From RH-AL1 sp964235705 (GTDB lineage Bacteria; Pseudomonadota; Alphaproteobacteria; Rhizobiales; Beijerinckiaceae): DNA of 64,000 nucleotides. The DNA is taken from contig CAXSDP010000015.1 in NCBI GenBank assembly GCA_964235705.1, positions 4,552-68,551 on the forward strand, given 5' to 3'. Within the stretch, counting starts at the first letter, position 1; every line of letters begins with the position of its first letter. Below the pieces are notes generated by a model, which did not search any database, was not told the origin of the DNA, and worked only from the letters and a program-made list of their open reading frames with translations. Made by a program: the position numbers and the translations under genes. Shown piece by piece: positions 16,247 through 23,964 of the stretch.

Positions 16247-16695
16247 CAGAAGGAGCGGCTCAGCAGTCCCATCAGCAGGCCGGCGATGGCCGCCACCACG
16301 ACGGCGGTCAGCGGGTTGCGCTCGATCTTCGTTTCCATGTCGGAGCCGAACGCGCCGAGCCGGTCCTGGGCCGTGGACGCGTGGTCGGACAAGCGGTCCC
16401 GGAAGTCCGCCGCTTGGCCGGTGAAGCGATCGCGCGCGTCGGAGGCTTGATCCATCACCTTGCCGCGCGCGGCGTAGGCGCGGTTGGCCATGTCGTCGCG
16501 CGCGTCGGCGGCGCGGCTCGCGGCATGGTCGCGCGCCTTGCCGAAGAGGCTGAAGCCCTGATCGGCGGCCTCGCTGGCGCGGGATCGCAAGAGGTCGGAC
16601 ACCGAGTTCGTCAGCTTGGAGATGTCGTCGCGCAGCGCGGACAGGTCGGCCGCGATGTCCTGCGACGTTTGATTGAACTTCTTGCCGTCTGACAT
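16246..16695 (-). CDS. DUF883/YqjD-ElaB-like inner-membrane protein
   Basis: A 149-aa protein with a long Ala/Asp/Arg-rich helical region (residues about 15-120: repeated ASRAADARDDMANRAYA-like heptads) and one C-terminal hydrophobic anchor (PLTAVVVAAIAGLLMGLL). This is the form of ribosome- or membrane-associated YqjD/ElaB proteins, which are made in stationary phase in Escherichia coli. ATG 16695 has AGGGAAG upstream. A near-consensus EcfG promoter lies about 95 bp upstream (16791-16816), placing it in the general stress regulon by inference. Confidence 0.7.
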   Translation of the reverse strand: MSDGKKFNQTSQDIAADLSALRDDISKLTNSVSDLLRSRASEAADQGFSLFGKARDHAASRAADARDDMANRAYAARGKVMDQASDARDRFTGQAADFRDRLSDHASTAQDRLGAFGSDMETKIERNPLTAVVVAAIAGLLMGLLSRSF

Positions 16696-16790
16696 TGTCT
16701 TCCCTGTCGCTCTCGATACCTGTGGTCCCGCCGGCGCTGCGCGGGCGCCGCGTCGATCATCGACGGCGGCCATCCAACATGCGTCACGCC

Positions 16791-16816
16791 AACGCGGCCC
16801 CATTATCCACGTTTCC
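16791..16816 (-). promoter_or_regulatory. Candidate EcfG-dependent promoter of the DUF883-like operon
   Basis: Read on the minus strand: GGAAA, 17 bp, CGTT (eight of nine consensus positions). It ends about 95 bp before ATG 16695. The gene type and its closeness to the ecfG/phyR locus support the assignment, but transcription from here is untested. Confidence 0.5.
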
Positions 16817-16856
16817 GGCGCGCGCGTCGATCCAGCCCGCGACCGTACCGGAAACG

Positions 16857-17087
16857 TCAGATCCGGGGTGGGGCACGATTGATCATGGGTGGCGGGGGCG
16901 TCGGTTCCGGCCCCGGATCGGTCACGTCGGGATCGATGACCGGCGGAGGGTCGTCGTCGGGGTCGTCGATCGACGGCCGGCCGGGGGGCAGGGGTGGGAC
17001 CGGGGCGTCGCCGGGATCGTGGCGGGGTGGGACCTGTTGCGCCTCGAAGCGGGCGGTGGCGGGGGTTTCGAGCATTCCGTGGGGCAT
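16857..17087 (-). CDS. Small proline-rich acidic protein, unknown function
   Basis: A 76-aa predicted protein with a Pro/Asp-rich, probably disordered second half (PSIDDPDDDPPPVIDPDVTD). ATG 17087 is the first possible start after a stop in frame. An AGGAGGG sequence lies upstream but about 17 bases away, which is too far for an ordinary ribosome site. The low-complexity composition and small size make this an uncertain gene. Confidence 0.4.
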   Translation of the reverse strand: MPHGMLETPATARFEAQQVPPRHDPGDAPVPPLPPGRPSIDDPDDDPPPVIDPDVTDPGPEPTPPPPMINRAPPRI

Positions 17088-17142
17088 GGCTGGGCAACGT
17101 CACCCTCCTCGAGGCGGTTCCGCCAGTCCGCTCCCGTGAACC

Positions 17143-18123
17143 TTACGGGCCGTTCGCCCGGGGGTGGTTCGCCCGGTAGCTCTCGAGCAGGCGGGCGCCG
17201 TCCACGGCGGTGTAAACCTGGGTCGTCGAGAGCGAGGCGTGGCCGAGCAACTCCTGGATGGTGCGCAAGTCACCGCCGCGCGAGAGCAGGTGGGTGGCGA
17301 AGGAATGGCGGAGCGCGTGGGGGGTGGCGCTATCGGGCAGGTTCAGCACCCCGCGCAGCCGCTCCACCGCGAGCTGGATGACGCGGGGCGACAAGGGTCC
17401 GCCCCGCACCCCGACGAACAGCGGTCCGGCGTCCGGCAGCGGGAACGGGCAGAGCGCGACGTAGCGGGCGACCGCCGCGCGCACCGGCGCGATGATCGGG
17501 ACCTGTCGCATCTTCCGCCCCTTGCCGAGCACGGTCAGCGCCTCGATCGCGCCGAGCGGCGCGTCGCGTCGCGTGATGCCCAGCGCCTCGGAGATGCGCA
17601 GGCCCGCGCCGTAGAGCAGCGCCAGCACGGCGGTGTCGCGCGCGAGCGTCCAGGCCGGCCTGTCCTCGCCGGCGAAGCCCCTGCCCGTCGCGACCTCGCA
17701 GGCCGGCCCCGCGCCGAGCGGCTTCGGCAGCGTCCGCGCCAGCTTGGGGGCGCGCACCGCGCCCAACGCGTCGGTGCGCGCCAAGCCCTCCCGCTCGCAG
17801 AAGCGGGCGAACGAGCGGACGCCGGCGAGCTGGCGCAGGAGCGAGCGGCTGCCGACGTCGGCCGAGCGCCGCTTGGCCATGAAGGCCCGCACGTCGGACG
17901 GCGCGAGGGCGTCGATCGTCGCCAGGGTCGGGGACTCGCCCTGGTACCCGGCCAGGAAGGCGACGAACTGGCGGACGTCGCGCGCGTAGGCGTCGACGCT
18001 CAAGGGCGACATCCGCCGCTCGCTCGTGAGGTGCCGAAGCCACGCGCCGAGCGCGGCCGCCAGGTCGGGGGCGGCCGGATGGAAGGCGAGGGCCGGCCCG
18101 GGGGATGTCGTTTCGCGTGTCAT
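17143..18123 (-). CDS. xerC: Tyrosine recombinase XerC/XerD
   Basis: A 326-aa site-specific recombinase that with its partner resolves chromosome dimers at dif. The N-terminal SAM-like core-binding domain spans about residues 20-105. The catalytic domain has Arg (GAGLRISEAL), Lys (VLGKGRKMR), HxxR (HALRHSF), His (LLGHASLSTT) and the nucleophile Tyr (QVYTAVD). It is a chromosomal housekeeping type, with no phage or integron genes nearby. ATG 18123 gives the normal family length. Choice between XerC and XerD needs a tree; XerC is favoured only weakly. Confidence 0.87.
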   Translation of the reverse strand: MTRETTSPGPALAFHPAAPDLAAALGAWLRHLTSERRMSPLSVDAYARDVRQFVAFLAGYQGESPTLATIDALAPSDVRAFMAKRRSADVGSRSLLRQLAGVRSFARFCEREGLARTDALGAVRAPKLARTLPKPLGAGPACEVATGRGFAGEDRPAWTLARDTAVLALLYGAGLRISEALGITRRDAPLGAIEALTVLGKGRKMRQVPIIAPVRAAVARYVALCPFPLPDAGPLFVGVRGGPLSPRVIQLAVERLRGVLNLPDSATPHALRHSFATHLLSRGGDLRTIQELLGHASLSTTQVYTAVDGARLLESYRANHPRANGP

Positions 18124-18338
18124 GTCCGGGACGGTGGCACGGATATGCTGCCAAACCTTGACGGAGAGCGCCTCGGGCACCCGACCCCAACGAGGTTGTG
18201 TCTTCGGCGGGAAAGGGCTACCACGGCAAAGGCATACCGCGGCAACATACGCATAGCTCTGCGCCGCTCGCCTGGGCCAGTCTTTCGGGTTGGGTTTGGA
18301 TGCGCGGCCAGGGATCTTAAGAGGAGCCACGGCCACCC

Positions 18339-19133
18339 ATGGATCATCTCAAGCCACGGTTAATCCCCATGAACCGCCGCCGGCGCATCTACGAAGGCAA
18401 GGCCAAGGTCCTCTACGAGGGACCGGAGCCGGGAACGTTGATCCAACACTTCAAGGACGACGCGACGGCCTTCAACGCCAAGAAGCACGAGGTGATCGAC
18501 GGCAAGGGCGTGCTGAACAACCGGATCTCCGAGTTCATCTTCCAGAACCTGAACGACATCGGCGTGCCGACCCACTTCATCCGCCGGCTCAACATGCGCG
18601 AGCAGTTGATCCGCGAGGTGGAGATCGTGCCGTTGGAGGTGGTGGTCCGCAACGTCGCCGCCGGCTCGCTGGCCACCCGGCTCGGCATCGAGGAGGGGAC
18701 GCAGCTGCCCCGCTCGATCATCGAGTTCTACTACAAGAACGACGCGTTGAACGATCCCATCGTGTCCGAGGAGCACGTCACCGCCTTCGGCTGGGCGAGC
18801 CCGCAGGAGATCGACGACATCATGGCGTTGGCGATCCGCGTCAACGACTTCCTGTCCGGCCTGTTCCTCGGCGTCGGCATCCGGCTCGTCGACTTCAAGA
18901 TGGAGTGCGGCCGCCTGTGGGAAGGCGAGATGATGCGCATCGTCGTCGCCGACGAGATTTCCCCCGACTCGTGCCGCCTGTGGGACATCAAGTCCAACGA
19001 CAAGCTCGACAAGGACCGTTTCCGCCGCGACATGGGCGGGCTCGTCGAGGCCTACACCGAGGTCGCGCGCCGGCTCGGCATCATGCAGGAGAACGAGGCA
19101 CCCCGCGCCTCCGGACCGAAGCTGGTGCAGTAG
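18339..19133 (+). CDS. purC: Phosphoribosylaminoimidazole-succinocarboxamide synthase (SAICAR synthase)
   Basis: A 264-aa enzyme of de novo purine synthesis, ligating aspartate to CAIR with ATP. The family sequence is complete: RRRRIYEGKAKVLY, the HFKDDATAFN lid, EVVVRNVAAGS, VDFKMECG and DEISPDSCRLWD. ATG 18339 has an AGGAG twelve bases upstream; ATG 18369 (MNRRRR) matches where alphaproteobacterial homologues usually begin but lacks a ribosome site, so the first ten residues are uncertain. It is monocistronic in this window, without purS/Q/L downstream. Confidence 0.95.
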   Translation: MDHLKPRLIPMNRRRRIYEGKAKVLYEGPEPGTLIQHFKDDATAFNAKKHEVIDGKGVLNNRISEFIFQNLNDIGVPTHFIRRLNMREQLIREVEIVPLEVVVRNVAAGSLATRLGIEEGTQLPRSIIEFYYKNDALNDPIVSEEHVTAFGWASPQEIDDIMALAIRVNDFLSGLFLGVGIRLVDFKMECGRLWEGEMMRIVVADEISPDSCRLWDIKSNDKLDKDRFRRDMGGLVEAYTEVARRLGIMQENEAPRASGPKLVQ

Positions 19134-19298
19134 CCGCGTAACGGTCGAGGACTGTTTCCGCGCGACGGGGGCTTCGGCCCCCGTTCGCATGTCGAGCCTG
19201 TTCGCATGTCGAGCCCCTACGCATGTCGAGACGGTGTTTGCCGGACGGCACCGAGTGATTACATCCGCTCACACACACCCGCCCGGTCGACCCCGCCA

Positions 19299-20096
19299 AT
19301 GACGCAACCCTTGTCCGAAGCCGCCGACGCCCTCGCCCGCGCCATGGCACCGGCGTCGCTGGTCGAGCGCGTCCGCATCATCGCCGACCACGTGCCGGGT
19401 CGCCTCGTGTTCACGACCAGCCTGGGCATCGAGGATCAGGCGTTGACCCACGCCGTCGCCGCCGCGAAGGGCCGGGTCGAGGTCGTCACGCTCGACACCG
19501 GGCGGCTGTTCCCCGAGACCTACGATGTTTGGGCGGAAACGGAGGACCGCTACGGCATCCGCATCCAGGCCTACGCGCCGGACCGCGCGGCGGCGGCCGA
19601 CTTCGTCGCGCGCGAGGGCATCAACGGCTTCCGCCGCTCGATCGCCGCGCGGCAGGACTGTTGCGGCTTCCGCAAGGTCGATCCCCTCGCCCGCGCCCTC
19701 GACGGCGTGGCCGCCTGGCTGACCGGACTGCGCGCCGGCCAGTCGGCGGCCCGCGCCGACACGCCGCTCGCCGAGGCCGACGAGGGACGCGGCCTCATCA
19801 AGGTCAACCCGCTCGCCGACTGGAGCCGCGCCGACATCGACGCTTACGTGCGTGACAACGCGGTTCCCTACAACGTGCTGCACGACAGGGGCTTCCCGTC
19901 CATCGGCTGCGCGCCCTGCACGCGGGCGATCCGCGTCGGCGAGGACGAACGGGCCGGGCGCTGGTGGTGGGAGCGCGAGGAGAAGAAGGAGTGCGGCCTG
20001 CACCTTCCCCGTCCCGAGACGCGCGTCACGCCCGGCGACGAGGCGGCGATCTTCGAGGGTGCGGACGCCGCTCCGCTCAGATCGACCAGTCGCTGA
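19299..20096 (+). CDS. cysH: Phosphoadenylyl-/adenylyl-sulfate reductase (assimilatory, Fe-S type)
   Basis: A 265-aa reductase that converts activated sulfate to sulfite. Two Cys pairs (QDCCGFRKV and IGCAPCTR) that bind a 4Fe-4S cluster are present, together with the catalytic EKKECGLH Cys near the C-terminus. This cluster marks the APS-reducing subtype rather than the cluster-free PAPS reductase. The FTTSLGIEDQ and VTLDTGRLFPETY segments form the nucleotide site. ATG 19299 is chosen; upstream in-frame sequence is not family-like. It is convergent with cysN, their 3' ends overlapping by 20 bp. APS specificity fits the degenerate APS-kinase domain in the neighbouring CysN. Confidence 0.92.
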   Translation: MTQPLSEAADALARAMAPASLVERVRIIADHVPGRLVFTTSLGIEDQALTHAVAAAKGRVEVVTLDTGRLFPETYDVWAETEDRYGIRIQAYAPDRAAAADFVAREGINGFRRSIAARQDCCGFRKVDPLARALDGVAAWLTGLRAGQSAARADTPLAEADEGRGLIKVNPLADWSRADIDAYVRDNAVPYNVLHDRGFPSIGCAPCTRAIRVGEDERAGRWWWEREEKKECGLHLPRPETRVTPGDEAAIFEGADAAPLRSTSR

Positions 20097-21915
20097 GATC
20101 GTCGAACCCGGCGAGGAAACCGCCGGCGACGAGCGCCTCGTGCACCGCCTCCGCCGCGCGCTCGACGCCCTCGCCGTCGCCGCCGACGATCGCCGCCGGG
20201 TCGAGCGGCGCCTCGTAGGGCGGGGTGGTCCCGTCCCCGGCCGGGGGCGCGGTGACCGGGGCGTCGACGAGCACCTCGACGAACTCGCCGGCCGGCAGCG
20301 CCGCGCGCGCCGTGGCCCGCTCGGCCCGCGACGGCGACGCGAGGGCGCAGAGCACGACGAGGCCGGCGTCCGCCATCATCCGCGCGGTGACGGCCGCGCG
20401 CCGGATGGCCTCCGCCCGCTCGGGCGGGCTCGAACCGAGATCGCCGTTCAAGCCGCGCGCGACCTGCGCCTCGTCGATGAGCGCCGTGTGCGCGCCGGCG
20501 AGGTTGAGCAGCACCTCCACCTGCGCCGCCACCGCCGCCGGATCCGCGCCGGGCGGGCCGCTGAACCAGACCACGCCTGGCCGCTGGTGCTTCAGGCGGG
20601 CCCGGTCCGTGCGCGTCAGGCTGGTCGCCCGGTGCTGGACGAGGGCGGCGCGGCCCCGCCCTTCCGCCACGGTGCCGGCGGCGACGGTGCGGTTGTCCTC
20701 GCGGTCGATCAGGATGAAGGCGCCGGTGGTCCGGTTGGCGGCGTAGGGGTCGAAGGCGAGCGGGGCGTTCGTCGCGATCCTCACGCGGCCGACCTCGTTC
20801 AGCCGCAGCGTCGTCGCGCGGTCCTGCGCGAAGCTGTTGACGTCCAGGCGGTAGTCGAGCGCGCTCACCGTCGCCGGCACCGTGCGGGTGGCGAGCTTGA
20901 GGAAATACGAGCGCCCGAAGCGCAGGGGCTCGTCCGCCATCCACACCAGGGTGGCGGTGAAGCCGTCGGCCACCTCCGGCCGCGCGCCGGGGTGGGCGAA
21001 GACGTCGCCGCGCGCGACGTCGACTTCTTGCGTGAGCGTCAACGTCACGGCGTCGCCGGCTTCCGCCGCCGCCCTGTCGCCGTCGGCGGTCACGATGCGG
21101 GCCACCGTGGCGGTGCGCCCGCTGCCGGCCACGACGATCGTTTCGCCGGCCGCGACGCGCCCGCTCGCCACGGTTCCGACGAAGCCGCGGAAGTCGAGGT
21201 TCGGCCGGTTGATCCACTGCACCGGCATGCGGAACGGCTGGGCGGCACGGTCGTCGGTGACGTCCACCGCTTCCAGGTGCGGCACCAGCGCCGGGCCGCG
21301 ATACCAGGGCGTGCGCGGGCTCAGGCTTGAGAGGTTGTCGCCGTTGCGCGCCGACAGCGGGATCGCGGTGACGTCGAGGAAGCCGAGGGGTTCGGCGAAG
21401 CGCGTGAAGTCGGCGACGATGGAGTCGAACACGGCCTCGTCGTAGTCGACGAGGTCGATCTTGTTGACCGCCAGCACGACGTGGCGGATGCCGAGCAGCG
21501 AGGCGATGACCGCGTGGCGGTGCGTCTGCGTCAGCAGGCCCTTGCGCGCGTCGACGAGCAGGATCGCCAGCTCCGCGTTGGAGGCGCCGGTCGCCATGTT
21601 GCGGGTGTACTGCTCGTGGCCGGGCGTGTCGGCGACGATGAAGGAGCGTCGCGCGGTCTTGAAGTAGCGGTAGGCGACGTCGATGGTGATGCCCTGCTGG
21701 CGCTCCGCCTCCAGGCCGTCGACGAGCAGGGCGAAGTCCATCGCCTCGCCGGTGGTGCCGTGCTTGGTGGTGTCGCGCTCCAGCGCCGCGAGCTGGTCGT
21801 CGAGCACGAGGTGCTGCTCCCACAGGAGCCGGCCGATCAGCGTCGACTTGCCGTCGTCGACCGAGCCGCAGGTGAGGAAGCGCAGCGCCGGCTTGGCGGC
21901 GGTCACCGCGTCCAT
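20077..21915 (-). CDS. cysN: Sulfate adenylyltransferase subunit 1 (CysN) fused to a degenerate APS-kinase domain
   Basis: A 612-aa protein. Residues about 1-430 are the GTPase subunit of ATP sulfurylase: P-loop GSVDDGKST, ADTPGHEQY, NKIDLVDYD, then beta-barrel domains (QWINRPNLDFRGF). Residues about 447-612 align with the APS kinase of CysNC fusions (VVWFSG..., GLNGDLG, RRAAVTARMMADAGLVVL, GEFVEVLVD). However, the P-loop reads GPPGADPA with no Lys, the DGDN segment is DEAQ, and the basic lid between VDAP and PYEAP is deleted. The kinase part is therefore very probably inactive. It overlaps cysD by 1 bp and cysH (convergent) by 20 bp. Confidence 0.92.
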   Translation of the reverse strand: MDAVTAAKPALRFLTCGSVDDGKSTLIGRLLWEQHLVLDDQLAALERDTTKHGTTGEAMDFALLVDGLEAERQQGITIDVAYRYFKTARRSFIVADTPGHEQYTRNMATGASNAELAILLVDARKGLLTQTHRHAVIASLLGIRHVVLAVNKIDLVDYDEAVFDSIVADFTRFAEPLGFLDVTAIPLSARNGDNLSSLSPRTPWYRGPALVPHLEAVDVTDDRAAQPFRMPVQWINRPNLDFRGFVGTVASGRVAAGETIVVAGSGRTATVARIVTADGDRAAAEAGDAVTLTLTQEVDVARGDVFAHPGARPEVADGFTATLVWMADEPLRFGRSYFLKLATRTVPATVSALDYRLDVNSFAQDRATTLRLNEVGRVRIATNAPLAFDPYAANRTTGAFILIDREDNRTVAAGTVAEGRGRAALVQHRATSLTRTDRARLKHQRPGVVWFSGPPGADPAAVAAQVEVLLNLAGAHTALIDEAQVARGLNGDLGSSPPERAEAIRRAAVTARMMADAGLVVLCALASPSRAERATARAALPAGEFVEVLVDAPVTAPPAGDGTTPPYEAPLDPAAIVGGDGEGVERAAEAVHEALVAGGFLAGFDDLSDWSI

Positions 21916-22829
21916 CAGAAGTACCCCTCGCGCTTCTTCTTCTCCATCGAGCCGGACTCGTCGTGGTCGATCAGCCGGCCCTCGCGCTCGCTGACGGTGG
22001 AGGACCGCATTTCCGCGATCACCGCGTCGAGGTCGGCCGCCTCCGAGCGCACCGCGCCGGTCAGCGGGTAGCAGCCGAGCGTGCGGAAGCGCACCGTCTC
22101 GGTGCGCGGCACCTCGCCGGGCAGCAGCGGCAGGCGGTCGTCGTCGACCATCAGCAGCGAGCCGCCGCGCGACACCACCGGGCGCGGCTTGGCGAAGTAC
22201 AGCGGCACCACGTCGATCCCCTCGGCGGCGATGTAGTCCCACACGTCGAACTCGGTCCAGTTCGACAGCGGGAACACCCGCATCGACTCGCCCCGGCGCA
22301 GCCGCGTGTTGTAGAGGCTCCAGAGTTCCGGCCGCTGGTCGCGCGGGTCCCAGGCGTGCGCGGCGGAGCGGTGCGAGAACACCCGCTCCTTGGCGCGGCT
22401 CTTTTCCTCGTCGCGCCGCGCGCCGCCGAAGGCCGCGTCGTAGCCCCCCTTGTCGAGGGCCTGGCGCAACCCTTCCGTCTTCATCACCTGCGTGTGCACG
22501 GCCGAGCCGGACGCGATCGGCGAGATGCCCCGGCGCACCCCGTCCTCGTTCACGTGGACGATGAGTTGCATCCCGCTCGCAAGCGCGGCGGCCTCGCGGA
22601 ACGCGTACATCTCCTTGAACTTCCAGGTCGTGTCGACGTGGAGGAGGGGGAACGGCGGCACGGCGGGGTAGAAGGCCTTCAGCGCGAGGTGCAGCATCAC
22701 GCTCGAGTCCTTGCCGATGGAGTAGAGCATCACGGGACGCTCGAACTCGGCCGCCACCTCGCGCAGGATGAACATCGCCTCGGCTTCGAGCCGGTGGAGG
22801 TGTGGCGGCAGGGCTCGGTTGGGTTTCAT
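21915..22829 (-). CDS. cysD: Sulfate adenylyltransferase subunit 2
   Basis: A 304-aa catalytic subunit of ATP sulfurylase, forming APS from sulfate and ATP with CysN. The PP-loop SIGKDSSVMLHLA is intact, followed by HVDTTWKFKEMY, GGARRDEEKSRAKER, PLSNWTEFDVWDY and the usual C-terminal SGSMEKKKREGYF. Its TGA overlaps the ATG of cysN by one base. The sulfite-exporter-like gene starts further upstream on the same strand with a 35-bp gap, so tauE-like, cysD and cysN probably form one unit. Confidence 0.95.
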   Translation of the reverse strand: MKPNRALPPHLHRLEAEAMFILREVAAEFERPVMLYSIGKDSSVMLHLALKAFYPAVPPFPLLHVDTTWKFKEMYAFREAAALASGMQLIVHVNEDGVRRGISPIASGSAVHTQVMKTEGLRQALDKGGYDAAFGGARRDEEKSRAKERVFSHRSAAHAWDPRDQRPELWSLYNTRLRRGESMRVFPLSNWTEFDVWDYIAAEGIDVVPLYFAKPRPVVSRGGSLLMVDDDRLPLLPGEVPRTETVRFRTLGCYPLTGAVRSEAADLDAVIAEMRSSTVSEREGRLIDHDESGSMEKKKREGYF

Positions 22830-22864
22830 CGGTCGTTGATCTCGCGAGGGGGCGTCCCGGCTAT

Positions 22865-23653
22865 CTATATGGCGAGGCGGACGCCGACCACCGCGAGGGT
22901 CGCCGCGAGGAGTGGACGCAGCACCCTTTCCGGCACACGGTTGGACAGGATGCTGCTGAGCGCGATGCCGGGGATCGAGCCGACCAGCAGCGAGCCCAGG
23001 ACCGGGAAGTCGACCGACCCGTAAAGCCAATGGCCGGTTCCCGCGATGAGCGTGAGGGGCACGGCGTGGGCGATGTCGGACCCCACGATCCTCAGCGTCG
23101 ACAGCCCGGGGTAAAGCACCAGCAGGACCGTGACCCCGATGGCGCCGGCGCCGACGGAGGTGATCGACACGAGCACGCCGAGGAAGGCGCCGAGCGCGAC
23201 CGTCAGGATCAGGCGGGTGCGCCCGTCGAGGTCCTCGATCATGGGGGCGAGGCGCTCGACGATCCGGCGGCGGAAGACGAGGCCGATCGCCGTCAGGATC
23301 AGCGCGATCCCCAGCGCGGTGCTGATGACGTCGTGGTGGCCGTGCGGCGCGTGCTTGTGCCCGGCCACGAGGGTCACCGTCAGCGCGGTCGCCGGCACGC
23401 TCCCGTAGGCGAGCCGCCTGACGATCCGCCAGTCCACGCTGTCGCGGAAACCGTGCAGCACCACGCCCACACCCTTCGTGACGCAGGCGAAGAGCAGGTC
23501 CGTGCCCACCGCCGTCGTCGGGTTCACGCCGAAGAGGAGCACGAGGAGCGGCGTCATGAGCGAACCACCCCCGACACCCGTCAATCCGACGAGCGTCCCG
23601 ACGAGCAGGCCGGAGAACGCGTAAGGCCAATCGACGGCGTGGAGGATCGACAT
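22865..23653 (-). CDS. TauE/SafE family sulfite/sulfur-compound membrane transporter
   Basis: A 262-aa inner-membrane protein with about eight hydrophobic helices. The family features are two inverted halves with LTGVGGGSLMTPLL (about residues 25-38) and SITSVGAGAIGVTVLLVLYP in the second half, plus SIPGIALSS. Members export or import sulfite, sulfoacetate or similar small anions. Its place 35 bp upstream of cysD suggests control of sulfite or sulfate during assimilation. ATG 23653 gives the usual start just before the first helix; an upstream ATG about nine codons earlier is possible, and no strong ribosome site decides between them. Confidence 0.85.
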   Translation of the reverse strand: MSILHAVDWPYAFSGLLVGTLVGLTGVGGGSLMTPLLVLLFGVNPTTAVGTDLLFACVTKGVGVVLHGFRDSVDWRIVRRLAYGSVPATALTVTLVAGHKHAPHGHHDVISTALGIALILTAIGLVFRRRIVERLAPMIEDLDGRTRLILTVALGAFLGVLVSITSVGAGAIGVTVLLVLYPGLSTLRIVGSDIAHAVPLTLIAGTGHWLYGSVDFPVLGSLLVGSIPGIALSSILSNRVPERVLRPLLAATLAVVGVRLAI

Positions 23654-23964
23654 GAAGGGGTTATCCAAGGGGCCACGCATCATGGCGACGGGGGAGGGGA
23701 CATCAATCGAATTCCATTCCCGATCCGCGCTTCCTTTCGGCAGGTTCGTTCCCTTGGCCGGGCCCTCGGAGAGGATTGTTCCAAGGCCGGGCACGACGCC
23801 GCCCCGCACGACGCCGCCTCGAGGTCGGCGATCCAGCGCTCGATCGCCGGTTCGGCCGTTTCGCGTGGCGGTTCGCGCTGCCGGTGGCGCTCCATCCAAC
23901 CATGGCTTAACAAACAGCTCGTTCCGTCCGCTCAAGGGATCGACGGAGAAGGAGCACACGTTTG
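23654..23964. other. Divergent intergenic region
   Basis: Lies between the sulfite-exporter-like gene and the large glycosyltransferase. No gene is supported: reading frames here are short, Arg/Pro-rich and lack ribosome sites. It presumably contains both promoters. GGAGAAGGAG at about 23945-23954 serves the glycosyltransferase. Confidence 0.4.

Noticed and set aside
17143..18336. 397-aa version of the Xer recombinase
   Set aside because: The first 70 residues do not resemble the core-binding domain; ATG 18123 gives the family length.
23680..23913. 77-codon minus-strand frame upstream of the TauE/SafE gene
   Set aside because: Cys/Arg/Pro-rich with no motif; it lies in a divergent promoter region and lacks a ribosome site.
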